A stretch of DNA of 17,099 bases from Acidobacteria bacterium AH-259-L09 (GCA_027717875.1 JALLOL010000020.1:1-17099); one strand, 5' to 3'; shown: positions 4,819 to 13,313, counted from the first letter of the stretch. The notes: generated from the sequence alone by a model not told the origin. A program made the numbers and translations.

Positions 4819-7770
4819 CTATTCCCGGGATGCCGGCGTAATGGTTAGAGTCAGGCGCTCACCCTTCCGCATGACCACCATTTTCACTGCAACCCCCACT
4901 TTCAGGGCCTCGAGGGTGTAAGTGTAATCGTAGATGTTTTCAATCTTCTTGCCTGCCAGCTCAATAATAATATCACCACCCCGCACGCCGGCCTGCTCGG
5001 CGGGTCCTCGTTTGATCACGCCTGAAAGCTTGACACCTGTGACGTCGCTTTGTGAATAGTCGGGAACGGTCCCCAGGTAAGTACGCAAGTTGGCTCGTCT
5101 CATTGAGCTTTCAGGTTTTTCCATCTCGATATACTGGGGTGCATTCTTGCGAGTGAGCAGCGAACGGGTGATGAGCGCCATTAAACGAGCAACTTTTTCC
5201 GCACCCTCGTAGTTGATTTTGTCGGCGGCATCCCGGGGGGTGTGGTAGTCCTGGTGGGCCCCGGTAAACGCGCTCAGAATCGGGACGCCTTTCAGATAGA
5301 AGCTGGTTGCATCGGTAGGCAGGTAGCTGTCGTTCTGAATCACGATCGGCAGTCCCAGTGGAATGTTGTAGCGCTCGATCTCACCGAGCCAAATTGAACT
5401 CGAACCGACGCCTTGCAGGATAAGACTCTTTCTAAGGCGTCCAATCATGTCCAGGTTGAGGTAAGCAGCTACAGGCGGAGCCAACCCGGAGGTCTCCTTT
5501 TGCTTCGCCAGCAACTCGGTAAAGTAACTGGAACCCAACCGACCCTGCTCTTCTCCGGACCAGGCGGCCACAAGCAGGTCCCGTTTCATGGGAAGCTTGC
5601 CTTGGGTCTTTAGGTCCGCCAGGTATTGAGCGATCTCAAGTAATCCGCCCACACCAGAAGCATTGTCGTCTGCCCCGTAGTGAATCATGTCCTTCTCTTC
5701 TTCTCGAGCCAGGGATCCGGCACCCAAACCATGCCCCAAATGGTCGACGTGAGCTCCGACGACGATAACCTCTCCGCTGTCTTCAAGGGCCCTTAGCCTT
5801 GCCAATACGTTGCGTCCGATCCGCTTTTCTTGCTGAATATCGATTTTGATCTCAAGCTCAAGATCGAGGATTTGAAAGCCCATCACCGAGCCACCCTTGT
5901 CCAACTGATCCTGTAGATCCTGCAGATTCTTCCCGGAAGGTTTCAATAATTGTTGGGCAAGATCATCCGTGACCGAGATGGCGCCGATGCTGGTGCCGGC
6001 GACAGAGCCGTCGAAAGAGAGTCTCACCAGTTCTTGTTTCACCTGTGAATTGGGGCCGCTGAGCACAATTAGACCGCGCGCGCCTCGATCTCGAGCCGTC
6101 ATTACCTTGTAGCGCAGGCTTGAGTACCGGGCTAGATGCTGCCGAAATTCTGGGGAAATATTCTCAGGGAGGTATCGAAAAACCATCACCCACTTGTCCC
6201 TGACGTCTAAATGAACGAAGGAGTCATACTGCTCATACTGATCGGTCCCGGGAGCAGCGATGCCGTAACCCGCAAACACAATTCCTGCCGGATCAAAAAC
6301 ACCCGTCTTGGAAAAAGCCAAGGGCCGCCAATCTTGATCAACCACAAAGCCCTTCCTTGGGGAATCTGGCTCAAGGGTTCTCAGTCGATTCTCGGATCCG
6401 AGGGAGACTCCACTGGTAAATTCAAAGCTTTGAAAATAGGTTCCATTGTCACCGGCTGGCTCCAGTCCAAGAGATTGAAAGACCGAGGCAACATACTCAG
6501 TGGCACGCCTTGCACCCTCGGTCCCGGTAAGGCGTCCTTCCATCTGATCTGAAGCCAGATAACTCACATGGAGGTGTAAATCTTGGGCGCTAATTTCAGG
6601 GTGACTCGCCCGCACATCCAGACCGAGCATTTGCCCAGCCTCGATGTTATTCCATTCGGCAGTGAACAGTTGTGATTGTCGATTTGCTGTACGATTACTG
6701 GTCCACACCAGCTGTTTCCCGTCGGGGCTAAAGACCGGGAGACTATCGAAACCGTCCGTATGGGTCACACGAACCGGTTCAGTTTTTCCTTTGGCGTCCA
6801 CCAGGTAAAGCTCAAAATCCCCAAATCCGTGTAAGTTGGTTGCAAAAATCAAGTAGTCCCCGGAAGGATGGAAATAGGGCGCCCAGGACATCGCACCCAA
6901 ACGGGTGATCTGCCTGTCCTCCCAGTCGTCTAACCGCATGGTATAGATTTCGGCTGTGGTGCCGTCCTCGGAAAATCGCCGCCAACAGATTTTTTGGCCA
7001 TCCGGACTGAAAAACGCTCCTCCATCGTACCCCTTTGCATCAGTTAGACGGCGCACGTCATTTCCATCGGCGTCCATGAGATAAAGATCCACCATGTAAG
7101 ACTTGTCATGCTCGAAGACAGTCTGATCCTCGGGGGGCAGCTTTTGGCTGTAGGCATGACGGTTCGAAGAAAATACGATCAGTTTGCCGTCGGGTGACCA
7201 AGAGGCCTCGGCATCGTAACCTTGGGTCTTGGTAAGATTTTTCAGATGGATCGCTTGGAGATTGGTCTCGTAAATGTCAAAGTACTCGTCATAGTCCCAG
7301 GAGTATCGGCGAGTTTTTCCCGAGGCCCGGCGCCTCAGCTCCTCTTTTTGCTTGAGAAGCGCGTTGGGATCTTCATGTGTCGATGCAAAGAGCACCTTCT
7401 GCCCAGTGGGGTGAATCCAGGCACAGGTGGTTTTACCGTAGCCTGGGCTGACGCGATGGATATGGCCCGTTTTCAAATTCATCAAGTAAATCTGAAAGAA
7501 AGGGTTCTCGGCCTCGCGTTCTCCCTGGAAAACCAACATCGATCCATCAGGGCTGAAGTACCCTTCGCCCGAGCGGCGGCCCTGAAAAGTCAATTGCCGA
7601 ATATTGGAAAGGAGCCGACCCTCGTTACGCCCTTCCTCCGAAGAGCTCGTGTGGATCCTAAAATGCGGGTTTGTCAGAGCCGTGGAACCGCCGCTTGAAG
7701 TGGACTGAACGACCAGTGGTGGCAAAAGAAGTCCAAGAACCAGCAGTGCTGAAAAACGAATATTTTTCAT
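4819..7770 (-). CDS. Secreted beta-propeller / M28 metallopeptidase / PDZ protein
   Basis: This protein of about 983 residues starts with a signal peptide (MKNIRFSALLVLGLLLPPLVV). Residues about 55-375 hold TolB/PD40-type propeller repeats, with motifs such as FSPDGSMLVF, WSPDGKLIVFSSNR, FSPDGQKICW and FSPDGKQLVW. A PA-like insert spans about 480-600 (FAGYGI, GARGLIVL). The M28 zinc aminopeptidase domain spans about 650-870. All ligands are visible: His674 (GAHVDHLG), Asp701 (GADDNASG), Glu740/Glu741 (SGEEQG), Asp774 (NLDMIG) and His843 (HQDYHTP). A PDZ domain closes the protein (about 905-980). It likely trims peptides in the periplasm or outside the cell. The start is uncertain: in-frame ATGs at 7782 and 7830 give longer forms, but 7770 gives the cleanest signal peptide. 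It stands alone, convergent with cpfC. The family is certain; the substrate is unknown. Confidence 0.9.
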   Translation of the reverse strand: MKNIRFSALLVLGLLLPPLVVQSTSSGGSTALTNPHFRIHTSSSEEGRNEGRLLSNIRQLTFQGRRSGEGYFSPDGSMLVFQGEREAENPFFQIYLMNLKTGHIHRVSPGYGKTTCAWIHPTGQKVLFASTHEDPNALLKQKEELRRRASGKTRRYSWDYDEYFDIYETNLQAIHLKNLTKTQGYDAEASWSPDGKLIVFSSNRHAYSQKLPPEDQTVFEHDKSYMVDLYLMDADGNDVRRLTDAKGYDGGAFFSPDGQKICWRRFSEDGTTAEIYTMRLDDWEDRQITRLGAMSWAPYFHPSGDYLIFATNLHGFGDFELYLVDAKGKTEPVRVTHTDGFDSLPVFSPDGKQLVWTSNRTANRQSQLFTAEWNNIEAGQMLGLDVRASHPEISAQDLHLHVSYLASDQMEGRLTGTEGARRATEYVASVFQSLGLEPAGDNGTYFQSFEFTSGVSLGSENRLRTLEPDSPRKGFVVDQDWRPLAFSKTGVFDPAGIVFAGYGIAAPGTDQYEQYDSFVHLDVRDKWVMVFRYLPENISPEFRQHLARYSSLRYKVMTARDRGARGLIVLSGPNSQVKQELVRLSFDGSVAGTSIGAISVTDDLAQQLLKPSGKNLQDLQDQLDKGGSVMGFQILDLELEIKIDIQQEKRIGRNVLARLRALEDSGEVIVVGAHVDHLGHGLGAGSLAREEEKDMIHYGADDNASGVGGLLEIAQYLADLKTQGKLPMKRDLLVAAWSGEEQGRLGSSYFTELLAKQKETSGLAPPVAAYLNLDMIGRLRKSLILQGVGSSSIWLGEIERYNIPLGLPIVIQNDSYLPTDATSFYLKGVPILSAFTGAHQDYHTPRDAADKINYEGAEKVARLMALITRSLLTRKNAPQYIEMEKPESSMRRANLRTYLGTVPDYSQSDVTGVKLSGVIKRGPAEQAGVRGGDIIIELAGKKIENIYDYTYTLEALKVGVAVKMVVMRKGERLTLTITPASRE

Positions 7771-7965
7771 CCGCCTAACCATAACCGCCGGCTTGATCAA
7801 GTTCAAGAGCACCTTCAGAGCCGCGACCATAAAAAGGGAACGGCAGGAGAGACAACCTGCTCAAGTTCCCGGCCGCTCCTTGACGAGGGTGCCGGAAAAG
7901 CTGCAGCGTCCGTTTTGTGAACAGCAAGACGGGTTCAGCTACTGCACCGATGTGCTTCTTAGAGT

Positions 7966-7995
7966 TTGACGACAAAGTCAAAAGTAATGTAATGT
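7966..7995 (+). promoter_or_regulatory. Probable brnTA promoter
   Basis: TTGACG at 7966-7971 and TAATGT at 7990-7995 are spaced by 18 bases and lie about 20 bases before brnT. An inverted repeat TTTGAC-N6-GTCAAA (7965-7982) covers the -35 box. Confidence 0.5.
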
Positions 7996-8000
7996 ATTAC
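7989..8000. promoter_or_regulatory. Operator-like palindrome for BrnA
   Basis: GTAAT-GT-ATTAC is a perfect five-base inverted repeat around two central bases. It covers the -10 hexamer and lies just before the brnT Shine-Dalgarno sequence. BrnA antitoxins are known autorepressors, so the position fits an autoregulatory site. The site is short, and this is an inference. Confidence 0.4.
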
Positions 8001-8014
8001 CTGGAGGTGCCAGC

Positions 8015-8290
8015 TTGCGCATCTCAGGATTTGAGTGGGATGATGGGAATATACTACATCTCGCGCTGGCTCAGGGTATCGAGCCGGAAGAAGCTGAGGA
8101 GGTATTCCCGGTCGCGCCTCTTTTCCGCAAGACCAAACGAGGTCACTACGCAGCTTTTGGTCCGGCGCTCTCGGGGCGTCTCCTCGTGATTGTATTTAAG
8201 AGGAAAGCAAAGGGCCTTGTTCGAGTCATCACCGGCTGGGACATGGATGCCGCTGAGCGACGGTACTACCAGCGCCATCGGAAGGGTTGA
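8015..8290 (+). CDS. brnT: BrnT-family ribonuclease toxin
   Basis: This 91-residue protein has the BrnT (DUF497) layout: FEWDDGN near the N-terminus, then a helix with GIEPEEAEEVF, then strands GHYAAFGPALSGRLLVIVFKR and VRVITGWDMDAAERRYYQRH. BrnT toxins have a RelE-like fold and inhibit translation by cutting RNA. The sequence between the first motif and the EEAEEVF helix diverges from the common EKAxxNxxKHG form. The start is TTG 8015, supported by a strong GGAGG at 8003-8007 seven bases upstream. The toxin precedes the antitoxin, which is the normal brnTA order. A candidate promoter with an operator-like palindrome lies directly upstream. Confidence 0.82.
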   Translation: MRISGFEWDDGNILHLALAQGIEPEEAEEVFPVAPLFRKTKRGHYAAFGPALSGRLLVIVFKRKAKGLVRVITGWDMDAAERRYYQRHRKG

Positions 8291-8292
8291 CA

Positions 8293-8589
8293 ATGAGGAA
8301 AAAAGCCACCGAGGTAAAGGAAAATCTGGCGCAATATTACGATCGTCACAGAGTATTGGATGAAATCGAGGACAGTCCCGTAGAGTTCTCTTTAGAAGAA
8401 GAATTACGTGCACAAATCTTGGGCGGAAAGAGAAGGAGAAGGCTTCAGAACATTTCCATCAAACTGGATCCGGCTCAAATCCAAGCGCTTCGCAAAATTG
8501 CCACGATGAAATCGATTCCCTACCAAACCCTGATCCGGCAGTGGTTAGCTGAAGGTATCCGTAAGGAGCTCCTTAAACCGAACAACTGA
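8293..8589 (+). CDS. brnA: BrnA/CopG-family antitoxin
   Basis: This 98-residue protein ends in a ribbon-helix-helix domain: ISIKLDPAQIQALRKIATMKSIPYQTLIRQWLAEG, which matches the CopG/BrnA antitoxin consensus (VSIRLPxxLLxxLKxxAxxxGIPYQTLIxxWL). The charged N-terminal half (residues 1-50, with EIEDSPVEFSLEEEL) is the likely toxin-binding part. ATG 8293 begins two bases after the brnT stop. AAGGG lies six bases upstream, inside the end of brnT. It would neutralise BrnT and repress the operon. Confidence 0.82.
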   Translation: MRKKATEVKENLAQYYDRHRVLDEIEDSPVEFSLEEELRAQILGGKRRRRLQNISIKLDPAQIQALRKIATMKSIPYQTLIRQWLAEGIRKELLKPNN

Positions 8590-8900
8590 GCAACCGAAGA
8601 TAAGCGGTGAAGACAGGTGCGTCTGGTTCGGCCTTCTTCCGACTGGTCCGCCGCGAATGCGGGGTTTGGGAGAGCGCTTTGAGAGTCGAATTGCGCCTTG
8701 GTTTTGCCGAAGAACCAAGGAGGTGGATGGGCTGATTCCGGAAAAGGATCCGTATCATTCTCGGATAGGAGCGCCTGAGGGACTCCGCGTTCTTCCACCA
8801 GATCCAGGTTTCGCCCGGCAGCCCGTCCCCTCCGTGCGTTTGGTGATTCCAATGAGCGGCGGCACTGTGGTATGGTCCTCAATCAGGCAGAGAAAAGGTG
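8590..8900. other. Intergenic stretch without a recognisable gene
   Basis: No coding frame here resembles a protein family. One perfect eight-pair hairpin is present: CCTTGGTT at 8696-8703 and AACCAAGG at 8713-8720 with a nine-base loop. It lacks a following U-tract, so a terminator role after brnTA is only possible. A TGGTATGGT at about 8869-8877 could be an extended -10 for the haem operon, with no convincing -35. Confidence 0.4.
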
Positions 8901-9605
8901 ATGGCTCATCAAGAAGACACCAAAATGTCCGAGAGGCAGCTGAATCATTACGCTGTGTTTAGCTTTACGGATTCCTTTTGGCAGCACACGGCCGAGGAAC
9001 GTCGGTCCTTCCTAAAGCAGCTCGGCACCGAGATTCCCGGGCTGGCTGATCGGGTTTTCCTGTACAATATTTTTCCTACACGATCTGAGGGCGATGTGAT
9101 GATCTGGAGCGCTCTGAGAGCAGAGGATCCACAGGCAGCCGGCAATTTCTTCAGGAGCTTCGCTTCCATGAGCGTCTCCTGGAGGCAGTTTCTCAAACCC
9201 GTCAACACACTTTGGGGATTTACGCGCCCTTCCGTTTATGCCAGCGGAAAGTCTTCTCAGGAACTCGATCCACTGCAGTCAGAGCGCGGGTCTTACCTGG
9301 TTGTGTATCCCTTTTTAAAGAGCCGGGAATGGTACCTGATGAGCAAGGATGCTCGACAGGGAATGATGAACGAACACATCAGGATCGGTCGACAATATCC
9401 GGAAATTCGCCAGCTTCTTCTCTATTCCACCGGCCTTCAGGATCAAGAATTTGTCGTGGTTTACGAAACGGAGGACCTGGCCCATTTTTCCCAATTGGTT
9501 ACTGCGCTTCGTGACACGGAAGGGCGGAAATACACCTTGCGAGACACGCCGATATACACGGCAATTTACGCACCTCAAGAAAAAATCCTATCGGGTTGGT
9601 CATGA
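8901..9605 (+). CDS. chdC: Coproheme decarboxylase (ChdC/HemQ)
   Basis: This 234-residue member of the chlorite dismutase superfamily carries the HemQ-type signature. YLVVYPFLKSREWYLM holds the catalytic-type Tyr136 and Lys140. The proximal haem ligand is His159 in NEHIRIGRQYP. LLLYSTGLQDQEFVVVYET and YTLRDTPIYT follow. ChdC converts coproheme III to haem b by two oxidative decarboxylations, using peroxide. Its presence with the Bacillus-like ferrochelatase defines the coproporphyrin-dependent pathway. ATG 8901 is chosen; a GTG at 8898 and an in-frame ATG at 8925, which begins close to the usual family start, are alternatives. Its stop overlaps the hemL start as ATGA, so the two are one transcription unit. 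Confidence 0.93.
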   Translation: MAHQEDTKMSERQLNHYAVFSFTDSFWQHTAEERRSFLKQLGTEIPGLADRVFLYNIFPTRSEGDVMIWSALRAEDPQAAGNFFRSFASMSVSWRQFLKPVNTLWGFTRPSVYASGKSSQELDPLQSERGSYLVVYPFLKSREWYLMSKDARQGMMNEHIRIGRQYPEIRQLLLYSTGLQDQEFVVVYETEDLAHFSQLVTALRDTEGRKYTLRDTPIYTAIYAPQEKILSGWS

Positions 9606-10912
9606 CCGAACGCGGCCTCACCATGCAGTCGAAAAGATCCAAGAATCTCGCGGAGCGAGGAAAAAAAGTGATGCCTGCAGGCGTCAGCAGTCCAGTGCGG
9701 GCTTTTCGGGCTGTGGGTGGAGATCCTGTTTATATCGCCAGGGCTGAGGGCGCGATCGTGACCGATGTGGACGATAACTCTTATATCGACTACGTTTGCT
9801 CATGGGGCCCCTTGATCCTGGGACACTGCCATCCCGACGTGCTGGGAGCAATCCAGAGAGCTGCGGTACATGGGACCAGCTACGGTGCCCCGCACGAAGG
9901 GGAGATCACACTGGCAGAGGCCATTGTGGAAGCCATGCCGTGGATAGAAATGCTGCGATTCGTGAACTCCGGCACCGAAGCAGCAATGAGTGCCCTTCGT
10001 CTGGCACGCGCGGCCACCGGTCGGAGTAAGATCGTCAAATTCGAGGGCAACTATCACGGGCATGTTGACTACCTTTTGGTCAAGGCGGGCTCGGGCGTCG
10101 CCACTTTTGGGCTGCCGGACAGCTCCGGTGTCCCGCCACAAACCACGCGAGACAGCCTTGTCGCAGCTTTCAACCACCTGGATGCGGTAGAGAATCTATT
10201 CAAAGAATACGGAGAGACGATCGCTGCAGTTATTGTCGAACCGGTGGCGGGCAATATGGGTGTAATTCCTCCTGCAGAGGGTTTTTTGATGGGACTCCGT
10301 CAGTTGACTCAAAGCTACGGTGCCTTGCTCATCTTTGATGAAGTCATAACGGGCTTCCGGGTCTCTCGCGGCGGGGCCGCGGGGCTTTATGACGTCAAAC
10401 CAGATTTGGTTTGCCTGGGAAAAATTATTGGCGGAGGATTGCCAGTAGGAGCTTATGGAGGCGATCGACGCCTCATGGAGCTGGTCGCACCGCTCGGCCC
10501 TGTTTACCAGGCGGGAACTCTTTCGGGAAACCCACTTGCGATGGCAGCCGGATTGGCCACAATACGGAAACTGACGCCCGAACTTTATGCCTTGTGCGAG
10601 ATCAAAGGCAAAGCTCTGCAACAAGGGTTGTGCGAGGCGGCAAACCGCTGTGGGATTGCTGCCCAGGTGAACCGGGTGGGCTCGATGCTGAGCCTCTTCT
10701 TTCTTGACCATCCAGTCATCGACTCCAGTACAGCCTTTTCGACCGATCGCAAATTATACGGCCGTCTCTTTCATGCGCTACTTCGGCGCGGCGTCTACTT
10801 GCCACCCTCAGCACTGGAATCGTGGTTTGTCAGCTCAGCTCACAGCGAATCTCTCATTGAACGCACGCTCGAGGCCTTCACTCCGGCTCTGCAGGAGACT
10901 CTTTCAAACTGA
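9602..10912 (+). CDS. hemL: Glutamate-1-semialdehyde 2,1-aminomutase
   Basis: HemL makes 5-aminolevulinate from glutamate-1-semialdehyde with PLP, the second step of the C5 route into tetrapyrroles. The 436-residue protein has all diagnostic stretches: [77 protein letters not shown] with Asp246, and [17 protein letters not shown] with the PLP-binding Lys274. Length is normal. ATG 9602 overlaps the chdC stop. There is no good Shine-Dalgarno sequence, which fits translational coupling. hemA is not in the window, but HemL implies the C5 pathway from glutamyl-tRNA. Confidence 0.97.
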   Translation: MTERGLTMQSKRSKNLAERGKKVMPAGVSSPVRAFRAVGGDPVYIARAEGAIVTDVDDNSYIDYVCSWGPLILGHCHPDVLGAIQRAAVHGTSYGAPHEGEITLAEAIVEAMPWIEMLRFVNSGTEAAMSALRLARAATGRSKIVKFEGNYHGHVDYLLVKAGSGVATFGLPDSSGVPPQTTRDSLVAAFNHLDAVENLFKEYGETIAAVIVEPVAGNMGVIPPAEGFLMGLRQLTQSYGALLIFDEVITGFRVSRGGAAGLYDVKPDLVCLGKIIGGGLPVGAYGGDRRLMELVAPLGPVYQAGTLSGNPLAMAAGLATIRKLTPELYALCEIKGKALQQGLCEAANRCGIAAQVNRVGSMLSLFFLDHPVIDSSTAFSTDRKLYGRLFHALLRRGVYLPPSALESWFVSSAHSESLIERTLEAFTPALQETLSN

Positions 10913-10920
10913 GTAGGAGG

Positions 10921-10948
10921 AACTCAAAACTCAGAACTCAAAACTCAC
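10921..10948. repeat. Heptad array, four AACTCA-N units
   Basis: Four consecutive 7-base units read AACTCAA, AACTCAG, AACTCAA and AACTCAC. They begin eight bases after the hemL stop and end about 30 bases before rpiB. Period and position (just after a stop codon) match the other heptad arrays of this window, but the unit is different. Confidence 0.7.
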
Positions 10949-10980
10949 AGATTCTCTGGGCATCGCCCAAGGGGGGGACC

Positions 10981-11454
10981 TTGCGCTTAGCCATTGCTGC
11001 CGACCATGCTGGATACGCTTTGAAGAAGCAACTCGTTCAAGCTCTAAAAGGGATGGGCTATGAGATGCTCGATTTGGGAACCCACAGTGAGGATCCCGTT
11101 GACTATCCCGATTTTGCCGAAAACCTGGGCACCACAATTCTTGAGGGTCGAGCCGAGCGAGGCATCCTCATTTGCGGCAGCGGTGTAGGCGCCTCAATAG
11201 CTGTCAACAAAATCCCTGGCATTCGAGCAGGTTTGTGCCACGATACATACTCCGCTCACCAGGGTGTCGAGCATGACAACATGAATGTCCTGGTCATGGG
11301 CTCACGAGTGGTTGGAGGTGAACTGGCCCTGGAATTGGTTCGCACCTTTCTGGGCGCGACCTTCTCCGAGGAGGAGCGGCACTGCCGCCGTTTGAAAAAG
11401 ATTAGCCAATTGGAATCCCGCTATTGTCATTCCAGCAAAGAGGAGAAGAAATGA
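10981..11454 (+). CDS. rpiB: Ribose-5-phosphate isomerase B
   Basis: RpiB interconverts ribose 5-phosphate and ribulose 5-phosphate in the pentose phosphate pathway. The 157-residue protein has the RpiB/LacAB pattern: IAADHAG with Asp8 and His9, [27 protein letters not shown] with catalytic Cys65, [17 protein letters not shown], and [14 protein letters not shown] with His98. The start is TTG 10981, after a run of seven G at 10972-10978. It follows hemL on the same strand, separated by a heptad array. Its TGA overlaps the start of a 39-codon ORF as ATGA. The C-terminal tail after LESR is rich in lysine and glutamate and is not conserved. Confidence 0.95.
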   Translation: MRLAIAADHAGYALKKQLVQALKGMGYEMLDLGTHSEDPVDYPDFAENLGTTILEGRAERGILICGSGVGASIAVNKIPGIRAGLCHDTYSAHQGVEHDNMNVLVMGSRVVGGELALELVRTFLGATFSEEERHCRRLKKISQLESRYCHSSKEEKK

Positions 11455-11570
11455 ACGGCAAGGGTCCACTTCAGAGCCATGATTGGGGCAGAAAATTGCA
11501 ACTCCCTCTTGCAATGGCAGCTGAGATGGCTAAAACTAAAACCTTAGTGAGAACCTTCAGTGAGGAATAA
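11451..11570 (+). CDS. Small 39-residue ORF between rpiB and the phosphatase gene
   Basis: ATG 11451 overlaps the rpiB stop (ATGA), and TAA 11568-11570 directly abuts the GTG start of the next gene. A good AGGAG at 11441-11445 stands five bases upstream. The peptide starts [15 protein letters not shown] and ends VRTFSEE. I recognise no family, signal peptide or membrane segment. The perfect fit of both ends and the ribosome site suggest that it is translated, either as a real small protein or as a coupling ORF that feeds ribosomes to the phosphatase gene. It could also be a decayed remnant of a longer gene. Confidence 0.5.
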   Translation: MNGKGPLQSHDWGRKLQLPLAMAAEMAKTKTLVRTFSEE

Positions 11571-13226
11571 GTGAAATTCCCTTGTCTTAGAGTGTTGGGC
11601 CCGAAGGGCGTCGAACAAGTTTACGAAATCGCTGACGACGAAATCCTAATTGGGAGAAAATCGGACGTCGACATTGTCTTGGTGGATCCCTATGTCTCGC
11701 GGAATCATGCCAAAATCCTAAAGGAGACCGAGGATTACCGCCTTGTTGATCTAAAGAGCACGCACGGCACTTTTGTCAACGACCAGCCTATTGAGCAACA
11801 GGTGCTGAACCATGGTGACCGAATCAGACTGGGACGTCTGGAGTTACTTTTTGCCACGAAACAATTGGACATCACCCTTTCCACCCTTTCCACCACTGCG
11901 TCTGATGATCTGGAGAAGTCCATGACACAACTAACCTCGGTTCTCGCTTCTGCGCAATATTCTGACTACTCTGACCTGGAAAAAATGAACTACATTTTGG
12001 ATTTCCAATACCAATGGGGACAGCAGTTCTCATCGGAAGCAACTTTCCAACAAATACTCAGATCCGCCCTGAGTATTAGTGGCGCAGAGAGAGGTTTCGT
12101 TCTTGCTAAGGAAGAGGACACCTTCGAGTACTCCCTGGGTCTCACCGGCGAGGGACAAGTTTTATCCCAGTCCGACTTCCACGGTAGCAAGACTGTCGTG
12201 CACCAGGTCTCGAGCACCGAAGAGCCTGTCTTCATGAGCGAAGGAATTGAAGGTGAACTCGCTCAACAGAAGAGCATTCTGGAGATGAATGTGCGGGCGG
12301 TGGCCTGCTTACCACTCAAGGGAATATCCTCCGAGTTAGACATACCCCAGCTTCTTGGAATTCTCTATCTCGACAGCACCGAGGCCATGCATACACTGTC
12401 TGGTCTGGATCAGAAAATCTTAAACAAGCTGGCGGGGGAAGCGGGCAACGTGCTCGAGAAGTTGGAAATGATCAGAAGCTTTGAGGAGAGAAAAAAGTTC
12501 GAGCAGGAATTGGCCATTGCTTACGAAACCCAAAAAGGTCTTTTGCCTCATTCCCTTCCCCAGTTTGAAAATTTTCACATCTGCGCCTTCAGTGAACCCA
12601 CTCGTTACGTAGGAGGCGACTTCTACGATTTCCTGGAACACAGACCCAATGAACTGGTGGGGGTTTTGGCAGACGTCTCGGGAAAAGGAGTCCCGGCAGC
12701 TCTTTTGAGTTCCCTGCTGCAGGGAGCACTGGACATGGAATGCCGTTCCGGTGCACCACTTGAGGAAGTCCTGGACCAAGTCAATAAGTTCCTTTATGCA
12801 AGAACATCTGCCAATAATTTCGTCACTTTGTTTATTTTCTCTTTAAATTCTCAGGGCAAAGGAAAATTTGTCAGCGCAGGACACAACCCGGCTTACTTGT
12901 TTCGTGCTCCTACAGATGAGATTGAAGAGCTCGCCTCTGATGGTTTGATCTTGGGTGCTTTCGATTTTGCTTCCTACCAATCCCGTACCCTGCAATTAAA
13001 TCCCGGAGATGTTTTGGTCGTCTATTCCGACGGCGTCACAGATGCAGCCAATCCCCAAGGGGAGATGTTTGGAGAAGAGAGACTTCGAGAAATCGTCAGG
13101 TCGAGTGCATCGGCTGGAGCGGAGGTTTTGGAAAAAAGGATTCTGGATTCGCTTGAGCAATTCACTCAGGGAATGCCTCAGACGGATGATATCACTTTTG
13201 TACTTCTCGAGGCGGCGAAGGGGTAG
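11571..13226 (+). CDS. FHA-GAF-PP2C (RsbU/SpoIIE-type) serine/threonine phosphatase
   Basis: This 551-residue protein has three parts. Residues about 20-95 form an FHA domain: Gly28-Arg29, Ser43-Arg44-Asn45-His46 and THGTFVN at 64-70, the phosphothreonine-binding positions. Residues about 145-300 are GAF-like, followed by a coiled linker about 300-322 (FEERKKFEQELAIAYETQ). Residues about 335-549 are a PP2C/SpoIIE phosphatase with metal-binding Asp350 and Asp353 (VGGDFYD), Asp368 (ADVSGKG), Asp487 (SDGVTDA) and Asp539/Asp540 (QTDDIT), all intact. Proteins like this dephosphorylate anti-sigma antagonists or kinase targets. No partner kinase, STAS or anti-sigma gene is adjacent. The GTG start at 11571 abuts the preceding stop and has GAGG five bases upstream. 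No membrane segment is seen, so it is cytoplasmic. Confidence 0.92.
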   Translation: MKFPCLRVLGPKGVEQVYEIADDEILIGRKSDVDIVLVDPYVSRNHAKILKETEDYRLVDLKSTHGTFVNDQPIEQQVLNHGDRIRLGRLELLFATKQLDITLSTLSTTASDDLEKSMTQLTSVLASAQYSDYSDLEKMNYILDFQYQWGQQFSSEATFQQILRSALSISGAERGFVLAKEEDTFEYSLGLTGEGQVLSQSDFHGSKTVVHQVSSTEEPVFMSEGIEGELAQQKSILEMNVRAVACLPLKGISSELDIPQLLGILYLDSTEAMHTLSGLDQKILNKLAGEAGNVLEKLEMIRSFEERKKFEQELAIAYETQKGLLPHSLPQFENFHICAFSEPTRYVGGDFYDFLEHRPNELVGVLADVSGKGVPAALLSSLLQGALDMECRSGAPLEEVLDQVNKFLYARTSANNFVTLFIFSLNSQGKGKFVSAGHNPAYLFRAPTDEIEELASDGLILGAFDFASYQSRTLQLNPGDVLVVYSDGVTDAANPQGEMFGEERLREIVRSSASAGAEVLEKRILDSLEQFTQGMPQTDDITFVLLEAAKG

Positions 13227-13313
13227 CCGAGCATAATGGCCAGCCTTTCATTGTCATGCAACTCCCGGAGGGGCAGACATTGAAGCACCGTACAGCAGAC
13301 AGAGGAGGACAAG

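Noticed and set aside
7222..7698. 158-codon forward-strand ORF
   Set aside because: It is antisense to the beta-propeller part of the peptidase gene, whose frame has clear domain motifs; the forward frame resembles no family and has no ribosome site in context.
8520..8882. Reverse-strand ORF of 120 codons and a forward ORF of 101 codons (8657-8962) in the brnTA-chdC gap
   Set aside because: Neither has a good ribosome site or a recognisable motif, and both run into or out of real genes in another frame.
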